A stretch of DNA of 64,000 bases from Rhizobium sp. CSW-27 (GTDB lineage: Bacteria; Pseudomonadota; Alphaproteobacteria; Rhizobiales; Rhizobiaceae), in the NCBI RefSeq assembly GCF_018760785.1, contig NZ_JAHHZO010000006.1, positions 124,001 through 188,000 on the forward strand. Reading direction: 5' to 3'. The notes under the pieces are model-generated. The model was not told the origin of the DNA and did not search any database. It saw nothing but the letters and a program-made list of their open reading frames with translations. Shown here piece after piece: positions 25,956 to 36,267 of this stretch. Every line of letters begins with the position of its first letter. Position 1 is the first letter of the stretch. The translations under genes were made by a program, and so were the position numbers.

Positions 25956-28937
25956 CTAGAAGCGCACCTTCCAGTCGGCCTTCACGCCATGCGCCACCGT
26001 GCCGTCGCCGAACTGGCCATCATAGCCGATCGACAGGCTGCTGTTTGCGGTGGGCGACAGGGAGAGCCCGAGGCCCACGGCGGCGACATCCCGTGCCGCC
26101 TTGACGCCGGCAATCGTGAAGCTGTCACCACCGGCCAGAAACGCCATCTGGCGATCGGCCGTCTCGCCGCCGAAGGCATGGCGCCAGCCGGCATGGGCCG
26201 TAACCGCCGTCTTCGCAAGGCCGTCCACCGGAACGTCCCAGGCGAGGCGCACACCAAGCGTCGAATAGACGGCGTTGTCGGCCATGCTCTGGCCGCCAAG
26301 TGCCGTGGTGCCGCCGGTTTCGGTGAAGGCGTCGCTGTCATAATGCACGAAAGTGAGATTGCCAAAGGGCTGCCAGCGCAGATCGCCCTCCCCCATGACG
26401 GTGCTCACTTCGCCAAAGGCCTGCAGGCTGCGCGCATCATAGCCGGCCGTCAGATGCTCGTTGATGGTGCCGAGCGCCACGCTGCGCGTCGTATCGATGC
26501 TGCGGACGGTATAGGCGCCGCCGAAGCTGACGTTGAACGCGCCGAACGCGCGGGCGGCAGAAAGGCCGAGGAAATAGCTGTCCGCTTCGGATCGGCCGCT
26601 GCCGGTGTCATTGCTGACACGATCCGTGCCGATCGCCGCGGCCAGCCCCAGCCGCCAGTCACTGGCCAGATCCGTCGTGGCACCGAAGGCGACGCCCCGG
26701 GTCCTGTCCGTCATGTCGGAACCGAGATTGTCGCCGTCACGCTCGGCGCGCCGGCCGAAGGCGGACATCCAGACAGTGCTGTCATCGCCGATGCGGCGGC
26801 TATCCCCCGACGCTGCCTGCCCGGCGGGCTGGTTCAGATGCGACAGCATCAGGCCGTTGAACAGAAGATCCGCTTCGACCTGACCGCCAATCTGGGCGGC
26901 ATGGATCGCACCCGTCACCTGTTCGAGTGCCGCATCCGGCGACGTGCCGTTGCTCCACAGCAGGTCGTCATAAAGAGAGGATGCGGTGCCAAGGCTATCG
27001 ATCGCCCGGCCCACCGACCGCGCATTGGCGCCGCTGGCGGAATTCGCAAAGCTCGCCCCCACCTGCTCGTATCCCAGCGTCACGCTCGACGCGTTGTAAT
27101 TGACGTCGAGATCGATGAACGACCAGGGGTCGCGCAGTGCGGTGAAGGAACCGGTCACCGCGCCACTGCCGGTCAGCGTGATCAGTTCGTAGACGGTGGT
27201 CAGCGGGTTTGCGACGCGCAGGTTGGCAACCGACAAGGTTGTTCCCGAGGCAATGTTCACATCGCCGCTGACCACGATGTTGTCGCTGACGCCAGTCGTC
27301 GTGAGATCGGCCACATAGGTGGAGCCGCTGAGGAAATTCAGATCTCCATAGACATACATGGTGCCGGGGGAATGACCGGGCGCCACCGAGCCACCGTCAC
27401 CGACCGTCAGGTCGCCGACGCTGCCGGTGCCACTCAACTGTACGCCGGTTCCCACGAGGAAATCGGCGTAACGCAGGTCCCCGTCAACGATCACATTGCC
27501 GCCCGTCAGCGACACAAGGCCGGCATAGGTGCTGTTGCCATCGAAGGTGATCTCGCCGGAACCTGTTACCGCAACCGTGTCGAAACCCTGATACTGGGAA
27601 GTGTCGCCCAGCAGCGAGGCATCCAGGGTCGTGACGCTGGAGAAATCGAGTTCCAGCGTGGCGTCGCCGGAGGCCACGACATTGCCGGTGATGCTGGAGC
27701 CATCCTTGAGGATCAGCCGGGTGGTATCGCCCGCCAGCGAAACGGCATTGCCGCCAGTGGCGGTGATCGTGCCGCTGTTGGTCAGCGTGACGCTGTCGCC
27801 GGTGAGCGAAACGCCAGTGCCCGCCGTGGCGGTGATCGTGCCGGTATTGTCGACTGTGATCGAGCCATCGCCCGTTTCGGCAGCAATACCGCTCGCTCCG
27901 GAAATCGTTCCGGCATTTCCGACCGTGATATCGCCGACGGCCGTCACCATCTGCAGGCCGATCGTCGCCCCGGTGATCTGGCCGGTGGCAGTGTTCGTGA
28001 CGATCAGGTCGCCATCATCGGACATCAGATCCGCACCGAAATCCGCGCCCTCCAACCGACCGGAATTGGTCAGCTTCGCATTTCCAGTTGTCGCGGCAAG
28101 GATTGCGCCGGCTCTGGCCAACGACACTGCGGAACCGGAATTGATGATTTCGATGTTGCCGACGGAAGCAGACCAGGCATAAAGCGCCCTCTGCGTCTGC
28201 GAAGTGATATCCCCGGAATTCTCCGCATAGATATCGCCGTGCCACTGAACCATGCGAATGCCTTCGGTATAGGCATTGATATCGCCGCTGTTGATGACGG
28301 AGACCAGAGCCGAACCCGTCGAATTGTACCCGCCATCGGCATAGATGCCGCGATCGCTGCTCGAATAAAGATCGCCACTGTTGTCGATGGAGACGCCGCC
28401 GTCGTTCGTCGTGGCGGAAAGTGCCGAACTGCCGGTGCTGTTGATCTCTGCACCGCTGGTGATGGTGATATCACCACCCACGCTGGCTCTTACCCACAAA
28501 CCGCCAAAACCGCCGTTGTTGGTGATGCTGACGGTCGGATCGAGCGTGACGTTGATGCTCTCGACCCGCATGACCGGCGCAATGTTGATGCCACCATAAT
28601 TCGGCGTCGTGATGGTGGTATTGCTGACCGACAGCGTCAACGTTCCAAACACATCGCCATCACCGTCGTCCGGGAAGAAGTCGATCTTGTTGTCGAAGCC
28701 GGAAATCGTCAGCCCGTCAACGCCGAGCGACACATCGCCCTGATTGGGCTTTACGACGACACCGCCATTATCGCATTTGATGGTCGCGACATCCCCCGTC
28801 ACCGTACAGCCGGCGAAAGCCGGATCGGCGACGCCCACCATCGCGCCCATCACCGCCGTCGCCCCGACAATTCCCGCAAAGGCCGTGTGGCCAAGCAGCC
28901 ACGTCCTGCGGCACCGCAACCTGACATCCCCCATCAT
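25956..28937 (-). CDS. Type V autotransporter with beta-barrel domain
   Basis: The 993-residue protein has an N-terminal signal region (MMGDVRLRCRRTWLLGHTAF..., cleavage near DPAFA), a passenger of beta-helix-type repeats rich in short turns such as ITNSGTITATGGNAVSL (about 50-600), and a C-terminal autotransporter barrel (about 720-993) ending in F (DWKVRF). The passenger would be displayed on or released from the cell surface; no catalytic motif is visible. The frame is open up to 29324, but 28937 (GGGTGGATGC upstream) gives a sensible signal sequence. A long plus-strand frame opposite is an artefact. Confidence 0.9.
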   Translation of the reverse strand: MMGDVRLRCRRTWLLGHTAFAGIVGATAVMGAMVGVADPAFAGCTVTGDVATIKCDNGGVVVKPNQGDVSLGVDGLTISGFDNKIDFFPDDGDGDVFGTLTLSVSNTTITTPNYGGINIAPVMRVESINVTLDPTVSITNNGGFGGLWVRASVGGDITITSGAEINSTGSSALSATTNDGGVSIDNSGDLYSSSDRGIYADGGYNSTGSALVSVINSGDINAYTEGIRMVQWHGDIYAENSGDITSQTQRALYAWSASVGNIEIINSGSAVSLARAGAILAATTGNAKLTNSGRLEGADFGADLMSDDGDLIVTNTATGQITGATIGLQMVTAVGDITVGNAGTISGASGIAAETGDGSITVDNTGTITATAGTGVSLTGDSVTLTNSGTITATGGNAVSLAGDTTRLILKDGSSITGNVVASGDATLELDFSSVTTLDASLLGDTSQYQGFDTVAVTGSGEITFDGNSTYAGLVSLTGGNVIVDGDLRYADFLVGTGVQLSGTGSVGDLTVGDGGSVAPGHSPGTMYVYGDLNFLSGSTYVADLTTTGVSDNIVVSGDVNIASGTTLSVANLRVANPLTTVYELITLTGSGAVTGSFTALRDPWSFIDLDVNYNASSVTLGYEQVGASFANSASGANARSVGRAIDSLGTASSLYDDLLWSNGTSPDAALEQVTGAIHAAQIGGQVEADLLFNGLMLSHLNQPAGQAASGDSRRIGDDSTVWMSAFGRRAERDGDNLGSDMTDRTRGVAFGATTDLASDWRLGLAAAIGTDRVSNDTGSGRSEADSYFLGLSAARAFGAFNVSFGGAYTVRSIDTTRSVALGTINEHLTAGYDARSLQAFGEVSTVMGEGDLRWQPFGNLTFVHYDSDAFTETGGTTALGGQSMADNAVYSTLGVRLAWDVPVDGLAKTAVTAHAGWRHAFGGETADRQMAFLAGGDSFTIAGVKAARDVAAVGLGLSLSPTANSSLSIGYDGQFGDGTVAHGVKADWKVRF

Positions 28938-29281
28938 GCATCCACCCCGAGTCATGTTTCGATTTTGGATCAGCTTACCGAGGATCTTCCAGACACGCTC
29001 TGCGAGAAATGCGCCCAGCGGCATACGCAACACCAGAACATCAGACAGTGTCACTTTCAAGCAACTAGAATTGCAGACCTGCTCCCAATTATGGGATGCC
29101 CGCGACGCCCAGTTGAATTTCACCGCCAGAAGGGCGAGGCGCGACAGCCACCACTTACCAAGGCGGGCAAGGAGACAGCCATGGCGCTTTCGCACTGCAA
29201 TAAAAACTGCAGGGAGACACCGTTTCCATCTCCGCCCACCCGCCAGCGGCTTTCCCGCCTTGGTGGCGTCAGGCCAGACCG
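28938..29281. other. Upstream region of the autotransporter
   Basis: About 340 bases without a gene. GCACTGCA (29192-29199) followed by ACTGCAGG resembles the motif arrangement before the CCUCCUCCC RNA at 9861. The region is expected to carry the autotransporter promoter; no strong -35/-10 pair could be picked. Confidence 0.35.
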
Positions 29282-29314
29282 AAACAGAAAGGCCGGGCGC
29301 TCTCGCGCCCGGCC
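29282..29314 (-). terminator. Rho-independent terminator of ilvC
   Basis: Minus strand: GGCCGGGCGC pairs with GCGCCCGGCC around GAGA and continues TTTCTGTTT, about 60 bases after the ilvC stop. Confidence 0.8.
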
Positions 29315-29376
29315 CGGAAATCATGGGAAATTTGCCGCTGATGCCCGCAGGCGTGACGGCGGCTTGCGGACTGCAA

Positions 29377-31096
<1,720 letters not shown>

Positions 31097-31124
31097 GTCG
31101 AAAACCTCCCCTGTTGCGTACCGT

Positions 31125-31134
31125 ACCGTACGGT
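31125..31134. promoter_or_regulatory. TetR-type palindrome
   Basis: Perfect palindrome ACCGTACGGT inside a longer GTACCGTACCGTACGGTT stretch, between divergent tetR and the DUF4087 gene. Confidence 0.5.
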
Positions 31135-31254
31135 TCCTATCGTTTAGAAGGGCGGCGCAAGAAGGTCAAGCGGTTTTGCAGCGGATCTGGAAAGATTTCG
31201 ATGCGAGCGGTAAGCAGGACAGCAGGAGTTTGTCCACACGGAGGAGGAAGAGCC

Positions 31255-31635
31255 ATGTCCGGCCACAATGCGCCCCTGATCGCTGCCCTCGGCATCATCC
31301 TTGCCTCGCTTCTGTGCGGAGCGGCCCAGGCGGAGGAGAAACGATGCGGCTGGGTGCAGAACCCGACGCCCGGCAATTTCTGGCTGGATGACCGGGATGG
31401 ATCCTGGACCATCCTGACGCAGGGCTCGGACGAGGAACCCGAGGGCATCGACGCCCTTCCGGACCTGTCGGCCGGCGAATTCGTCGAGACCAATGGTCAT
31501 TACGGCTATGCCTGCGCCTGTCTCTCGGTCGAGACGAACAGGGCTGAAATGCGCATAACCCGGATCAGCAGCGCAAGGCAGCTGCCGATCGCCACATGCC
31601 GCACGGACAGAACGCTGCCTGACCCCGGCGACTGA
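31255..31635 (+). CDS. Exported DUF4087-like protein
   Basis: The 126-residue protein starts at ATG 31255 after GAGGAGGAAG, has a signal peptide (IIAALGI-type hydrophobic stretch, cut near GAAQA) and a mature domain with RCGWVQNPTPGNFWLDDRDGSWTILTQG and a double-cysteine YACACL segment. These match DUF4087, an uncharacterised envelope family. Divergent from tetR. Confidence 0.75.
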   Translation: MSGHNAPLIAALGIILASLLCGAAQAEEKRCGWVQNPTPGNFWLDDRDGSWTILTQGSDEEPEGIDALPDLSAGEFVETNGHYGYACACLSVETNRAEMRITRISSARQLPIATCRTDRTLPDPGD

Positions 31636-32005
31636 GAGGACCACAGGGCAAGCCCCGGCGACGCCCGGGCCGCACAGCCCATGCGCGTCGGCAGGCTGCC
31701 GTCAGCGTCGGACCAGAAGGATTGCGACAGCGCCTGGCCGGCACAGTCTGTCCAATGAACACTGCATCACCGAGGTGTGAATAGAGCCTGACAGCGACCA
31801 CCGGGCCCGCATTTCAGCAGAACCGGAAGTTTAAGCCCTTGGAACGCAAGGAGTTGCAGTGAGATTGGCCAACAGGTGAAGGCCGGACAATGCTGCAATG
31901 CAAAATCGGGGCAGCTCACCCAGATTGCGATGCAACGCGCTCATACCTAATTCTCCCCCGCGTGAAGATCATCTTCCGCAGACACACAGAACATGAGGAA
32001 ACACC
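31636..32005. other. Intergenic region, no gene recognised
   Basis: About 370 bases. Only a short inverted repeat GAAGAT-C-ATCTTC (31962-31974) just upstream of the next gene stands out; it may lie in that gene's 5' leader. Confidence 0.35.
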
Positions 32006-32194
32006 ATGCGCACACTGATCGCCGCCTCGATGATCGCCGTGCTTGCCGGCGCGACCATGGCAGACGCCGCCACCCAGAAAAAGGCTCCCGCCACCAGCCA
32101 GCCACAGACGACCAGCAGCACCGTGCAGCCGCCGGCGGCACGCAAGGCTCCGGCGCCGTTCAAATGGCATCACCGCAACCAGTTCACCGGTTGA
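32006..32194 (+). CDS. Small exported protein (62 aa)
   Basis: The frame gives a signal peptide (MRTLIAASMIAVLAGATMADA) and a 40-residue Pro/Ala/Thr-rich mature part ending WHHRNQFTG. ATGAGGAAACACC precedes the start, giving a good ribosome site. No family is recognised; it may be a small periplasmic or cell-surface protein. Confidence 0.6.
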   Translation: MRTLIAASMIAVLAGATMADAATQKKAPATSQPQTTSSTVQPPAARKAPAPFKWHHRNQFTG

Positions 32195-32260
32195 TGCTGC
32201 CACCAGCAAGGCGGGGAAGGGCTTTCCCTTTCCCGCCTCCCTCCAGCGCTCAAGGCGCCC

Positions 32261-32671
32261 TCAATCGGCCGCCCCCATCCGGTCGAACGCCATCCGCGCC
32301 AGGCGGATTGCCTCGTGATTTTCAGTCGCCCAGCGCATGACCCTGGACAGGGGCTGAAACAGCGAGCGTCCCAGCGGCGTCATGCTGTATTCCACGCTCG
32401 GCGGCTTGGTCGGAAATACCGCTCTCGCCACATAGCCGTCGCGCTGCAGGTCGCGCAACGTCTGGGTCAGCATGCGCTGCGAAATGTCGGGCACAAGACG
32501 ACGCAGCTCGCCGAAGCGATAGGGCCGCTCCGACAGGGCGAGCAGGATCAGCGTCGACCACTTGCCGGCGATGTGACTCATCACGTCGCGCACCGGGCAA
32601 TTGTCGGCGTTCCATCCGGACATGCCTTCGGTCGAGATCGGCAGGAGGTCCGGCGGTGTTCTCTGGTCCAT
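32261..32671 (-). CDS. HxlR family transcriptional regulator
   Basis: The 136-residue winged-helix regulator has the HxlR pattern [74 protein letters not shown]. The N-terminal cysteine in NCPV is placed as in redox- or quinone-sensing HxlR proteins. It is divergent from a quinone reductase gene, the same arrangement as ytfH/qorB (ytfG) in E. coli, so it probably represses that gene. ATG 32671 follows AAGGGA. Confidence 0.9.
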   Translation of the reverse strand: MDQRTPPDLLPISTEGMSGWNADNCPVRDVMSHIAGKWSTLILLALSERPYRFGELRRLVPDISQRMLTQTLRDLQRDGYVARAVFPTKPPSVEYSMTPLGRSLFQPLSRVMRWATENHEAIRLARMAFDRMGAAD

Positions 32672-32748
32672 GGTGGTTCCCTTCAGGTAACGATCTCCCG
32701 CAAAACTGCCTTCTTTACAGCAGGGGGGCAATTCCTATTCTAGCGCTA

Positions 32749-32763
32749 CTCTCAAATTGAGAG
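32749..32763. promoter_or_regulatory. Operator candidate between hxlR and the quinone reductase
   Basis: CTCTCAA-A-TTGAGAG is a perfect inverted repeat in the divergent region, well placed to control both genes. Confidence 0.6.
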
Positions 32764-32807
32764 CAACCATTACCCGCGGCACTCCGCCGCGCAGGAAGGA
32801 ACAGCAG

Positions 32808-33689
32808 ATGACCAAAGTTCTCGTGACGGGCGCCTCCGGCCAGCTTGGCCGCGGTGTGATCGCCCACCTTCTGAAGGACGGCAAGCTGGCCGCAGCCGAC
32901 ATCGTGGCCGCCAGCCGTAATCCGGACAAGCTGGCCGACATCGCCGCACAGGGGATCGAAACCCGTGCCGCCGATTTCAATGACCCAGCCGGTCTCGAAA
33001 CGGCCTTTGCCGGCATCGATCGCATTCTGCTGATCTCGACGGACGAACTGGCCGCGCCCGGCAAGCGCCTGGAACAGCACAAGGCGGCGGTTGCCGCAGC
33101 AGTCAAGGCCGGGGTGAAGCATATCGTCTACACCTCGATGCCCAACCCGGACAAATCGCTGATCAGCTTCGCACCCGACCATCTCGGCACCGAAGAGGCT
33201 ATCAAGGCCAGCGGCCTGCGCTACACGATCCTGCGCAATTCCTGGTACACGGAAAATCACTTCATGGGCCTGCCGCATGCGCTGCAGGCGGGTGTCTGGT
33301 ACACTTCGCAGGCCGGCGGCCGGCTTCCCAACATCTGCCGCGATGATTGCGCCGCCGCCGCGGCCGCAGCCCTTGCCTCGCCGCCCGCCGAGAGCGTGGT
33401 GATGACGCTGACCGGCAGCGAATCCCTGACGGCCGAGCAGATCGCCGAGATCGTCTCCACCCTGACCGGCAAGCCGCTGGCGGTGGTGCAGGTCAGCGAC
33501 GAACAGCTGGCCGGCGGCGTGCGTGCCGCCGGGATGCCGGAATTCGTCGTGCAACTGGTGGTCAGCGCCGATGCCAATATTCGCGAAGGCAATTTCGACC
33601 TCGTCACCGACGATTTCGAGAGGCTGACCGGCCGCAAGCCGCAGAGCGTGGCCGCCTTCTTCGCCGCTCACAAGGCGGCCCTGGGCTAG
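32808..33689 (+). CDS. NmrA-like NAD(P)H:quinone oxidoreductase (QorB-like)
   Basis: The 293-residue atypical short-chain dehydrogenase has the dinucleotide motif VTGASGQLGRGV at the N-terminus and the NmrA-like pattern ASRNPDKLADIAAQGIETRAADFNDPAGLETAFAGIDRILLIS, HKAAVAAAVKAGVKHIVYTS. QorB (YtfG) reduces quinones with NADPH. ATG 32808 follows AGGAAGGAACAGC. Divergent HxlR gene and operator suggest redox-responsive control. Confidence 0.88.
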   Translation: MTKVLVTGASGQLGRGVIAHLLKDGKLAAADIVAASRNPDKLADIAAQGIETRAADFNDPAGLETAFAGIDRILLISTDELAAPGKRLEQHKAAVAAAVKAGVKHIVYTSMPNPDKSLISFAPDHLGTEEAIKASGLRYTILRNSWYTENHFMGLPHALQAGVWYTSQAGGRLPNICRDDCAAAAAAALASPPAESVVMTLTGSESLTAEQIAEIVSTLTGKPLAVVQVSDEQLAGGVRAAGMPEFVVQLVVSADANIREGNFDLVTDDFERLTGRKPQSVAAFFAAHKAALG

Positions 33690-33739
33690 GCTTTGACCCA
33701 CCCGTCGGCGACGCCCCTGTCGTCGCCGATGGAATATTG

Positions 33740-33752
33740 TTGACTCAGTCAA
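33740..33752 (+). promoter_or_regulatory. MarR-type inverted repeat
   Basis: TTGACT-C-AGTCAA is a perfect 13-bp inverted repeat 38 bases before the MarR-GNAT start and overlaps a plausible -35, as expected for autoregulation. Confidence 0.55.
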
Positions 33753-33789
33753 ATAAATAATGGACAACGTCCTCCATGGGAGGCGCTGC

Positions 33790-34713
33790 ATGTCCGACAT
33801 CCTCGACACCATCCGAAGCTTCAACCGCTTCTACACCGATCACCTCGGCCTGCTGTCGCAGGCCTATCTCCAGTCCCCCTATTCGCTGACCGAAGCGCGG
33901 GTGATCTACGAGATCGGCGCCCGGCCGGGCATAGTCGCCGCCGACCTGACGCGCGACCTGCACCTCGACCCGGCCTATCTCAGCCGCATCCTGCGACGCT
34001 TCCGCAGCAGCCAGCTGACCCACTCCGAACGTGACGCGGACGACCGCCGCAGCCAGAAGCTGTTTCTGACGGAAACGGGCATGGCGGAGTGGCAAAGGCT
34101 TGGCGAACAGTCACGCAGGCAGGTTGCCCAAGCCCTGTCGCCGCTCGGCCTCGATGCACAGCGCGCGCTGGTGGAGGCGATGCGAAACCTGCAGGCCCTG
34201 CTGGAGGGGACGGCGAACGACGCGGGTCCCCTGGTGCTGCGCTCGCACCGCCCCGGCGACATGGGCTGGGTGATCGAGGCACAGACACGCTTCTACACCG
34301 AAACCTTCGGCTGGAACGACCAGTTCGAGGCGCTTGCCGCAGAGGTGGCAGGACAATTCCTGAAGACCTTCGATCCAGCCCTGGAGCGGGGCTGGATCGC
34401 GGAACGCGAGGGCCAACGGCTCGGCTCCATTTTCATCGCCAATGGCGGCGACGGCATCGCCAAGCTGCGACTGCTCTATGTGGATCAGGCCGCGCGCGGT
34501 GCGGGCCTCGGCAAGCTGCTGGTCGGCGAGGCCATCCAGTTCGCCCGCCGCTGCGGCTATCGCCAGATCATGCTGTGGACCAATGACAATCTGGAGGCAG
34601 CCCGCGCCCTCTATCTGAAAGCCGGCTTTCGCCTGGTGTCGGAAGAACGGCACACGCTGTTCGGGCCGGAACTCACAGGCCAGACCTGGGCTCTGGATCT
34701 GAGACCGGCCTGA
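33790..34713 (+). CDS. MarR-type regulator fused to a GNAT acetyltransferase
   Basis: The 307-residue protein joins a MarR winged helix (about 1-145; YSLTEARVIYEIGARPGIVAADLTRDLHLDPAYLSRILRRF, DDRRSQKLFLTETG) to a GNAT domain (about 150-307; LRLLYVDQAARGAGLGKLLVGEAIQFARRCGYRQIMLWTNDNLEAARALYLKAGF). The acetyl-CoA loop is visible as ARGAGLGK. The partner substrate is unknown. ATG 33790 after GGGAGG is preferred to 33760. The upstream inverted repeat suggests self-control. Confidence 0.92.
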   Translation: MSDILDTIRSFNRFYTDHLGLLSQAYLQSPYSLTEARVIYEIGARPGIVAADLTRDLHLDPAYLSRILRRFRSSQLTHSERDADDRRSQKLFLTETGMAEWQRLGEQSRRQVAQALSPLGLDAQRALVEAMRNLQALLEGTANDAGPLVLRSHRPGDMGWVIEAQTRFYTETFGWNDQFEALAAEVAGQFLKTFDPALERGWIAEREGQRLGSIFIANGGDGIAKLRLLYVDQAARGAGLGKLLVGEAIQFARRCGYRQIMLWTNDNLEAARALYLKAGFRLVSEERHTLFGPELTGQTWALDLRPA

Positions 34714-34739
34714 AACCGGCCTGAAGCCCTGGCCGGTCC

Positions 34740-35492
34740 TCAGAGCTTTTCGCCGCAGGCGCGGCGGAAGCGGCGGACGGTTTCCGCCATGCCATATTCC
34801 AGCGCATCGGCCGTCAGCCCGTGACCGATCGACACTTCCGCCAGATGCGGAATGCGGGCCGCCAGCGCCGGCAGGTTGGCAACCGTCAGGTCATGGCCGG
34901 CATTGACGCCGAGACCTTCGGCCTTCGCCGCATCGGCGGTCCGCCCCAGCAGGTCGAGCATCGCCCTCGCCTTTTCCGGCTCGTCAAAGCATCCGCCATA
35001 GGGGCCGGTGTAAAGCTCGATGCGGTCGGCACCGGTTGCCTTCGCCAGCCGCACCGCTTCCTCGTCGCCATCGCCATCGGCAAACAGCGAGACGCGCATC
35101 CCCTTGTCCTTGAGACGCGCCACGATCGGCTTCAGCATCTCGCCCTGTGTCCGGAAATCAAAGCCGTGGTCGGAGGTGGCCTGGGCCGGATCGTCCGGCA
35201 CCAGCGTCACCTGTTCCGGCTGGGTTTCTTCGCACAGCCGCAGGAAATCCTCGCTGGGATAGCCTTCGATGTTGAATTCGGCCGCCGGAAACTCGTCATC
35301 GATCAAGGCCCTCAGCACCGGAAGATCGGAAAAACGGATGTGCCGCTGGTCGGGGCGCGGATGCACGGTCAGCCCGCAGGCGCCCGCCTCAAGCGCCAGG
35401 CGCCCCAGGTGCCGCACGCTCGGCCAGGGCAGATCGCGGCGATTGCGCAGCATGGCGACGGCATTCAGATTGACGGACAGCTTGGCGGGCAT
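34740..35492 (-). CDS. pdxJ: Pyridoxine 5'-phosphate synthase
   Basis: The 250-residue TIM-barrel enzyme starts [20 protein letters not shown], followed by [35 protein letters not shown] and [14 protein letters not shown], all PdxJ hallmarks. It condenses 1-deoxyxylulose 5-phosphate with the phosphoserine-derived amino ketone to give pyridoxine 5'-phosphate in the DXP-dependent vitamin B6 route. The length is normal. It is convergent with the MarR-GNAT gene. Confidence 0.96.
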   Translation of the reverse strand: MPAKLSVNLNAVAMLRNRRDLPWPSVRHLGRLALEAGACGLTVHPRPDQRHIRFSDLPVLRALIDDEFPAAEFNIEGYPSEDFLRLCEETQPEQVTLVPDDPAQATSDHGFDFRTQGEMLKPIVARLKDKGMRVSLFADGDGDEEAVRLAKATGADRIELYTGPYGGCFDEPEKARAMLDLLGRTADAAKAEGLGVNAGHDLTVANLPALAARIPHLAEVSIGHGLTADALEYGMAETVRRFRRACGEKL

Positions 35493-35737
35493 GGCACAAA
35501 ATCCTCGGCAAAGAATGGCCGAATGTCTAAAGCAATCGACGTTTGGCAGGCAATGGAATTGTCAGCCGGGATGCAAGCAAATTGCTGAAGCATCTATCAA
35601 TTTCCGTGGTGGCTCGCGCCCTTTCCGGCAGCGAAACTTGAATTATGGCAAAACCATGATTGCCAACTTGTAACGTGACCGCCACCGTCGGCGCAGCTAG
35701 GGATCCATCAGACCATTCACATATATGAGAGACCGAC

Positions 35738-36244
35738 ATGCCATCAATCCTGGCGCGCTACGCCACCCCCTTCATCACCGGGCTCTTCCTCGTTTCGCTC
35801 ATTTCGGGGATTGCCCTGTTCTTCCACTGGGGGCCGGGGCAGTTCCACGGCATCCACGAATGGCTGAGCATGGTGCTGATCCTGCCCTTCCTGCTGCATG
35901 TCTGGAAGAACTGGCGGCCGATGGTGCTTTATTTCAAGCGGGCGCCCATGGTGATCGCACTGCTGGTATCGCTGGCCGCGTCGCTCGCCTTCTTCATGCC
36001 TCTCGGCTCCTCCGGCGGCCAACGCGGCGCGCCGCCACAGGTGGCGCTGATCCAGATGGTGGCGAAGGCGAAGCCCGCACAGCTGGCAGCGCTTGTCGGC
36101 AAGAAGGAGGACGAGATCCTTGCCGCCCTGAAGGCCGCCGGCTTCGCAGCCGCCGCACCGGACCTGTCGCTTGGCGATATCGCCCGATCCTCCGGCAAAA
36201 GCGACCGCGATCTGATCATGCAAGTGGCCGCGCTCGGCGGCTGA
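35738..36244 (+). CDS. DUF4405 membrane protein
   Basis: The 168-residue protein has three hydrophobic segments (about 9-29, 41-60, 70-90) with histidines in GIALFFHWGP, GIHEW and LLHVWKNW, the pattern of DUF4405, a small cytochrome b561-like family. A soluble C-terminal half (about 100-168) contains GKKEDEILAALKAAGF, reminiscent of a small helix-turn-helix or sterile-motif-like part. Heme binding is possible but unproven. Convergent with the helicase gene. Confidence 0.75.
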   Translation: MPSILARYATPFITGLFLVSLISGIALFFHWGPGQFHGIHEWLSMVLILPFLLHVWKNWRPMVLYFKRAPMVIALLVSLAASLAFFMPLGSSGGQRGAPPQVALIQMVAKAKPAQLAALVGKKEDEILAALKAAGFAAAAPDLSLGDIARSSGKSDRDLIMQVAALGG

Positions 36245-36267
36245 GCGCAAGGGGGAAGCCGGGCGCC

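Noticed and set aside
28938..29324. N-terminal extension of the autotransporter to 29324
   Set aside because: The extra 129 residues have no start signal and would bury the signal peptide; they also cover the ilvC terminator.
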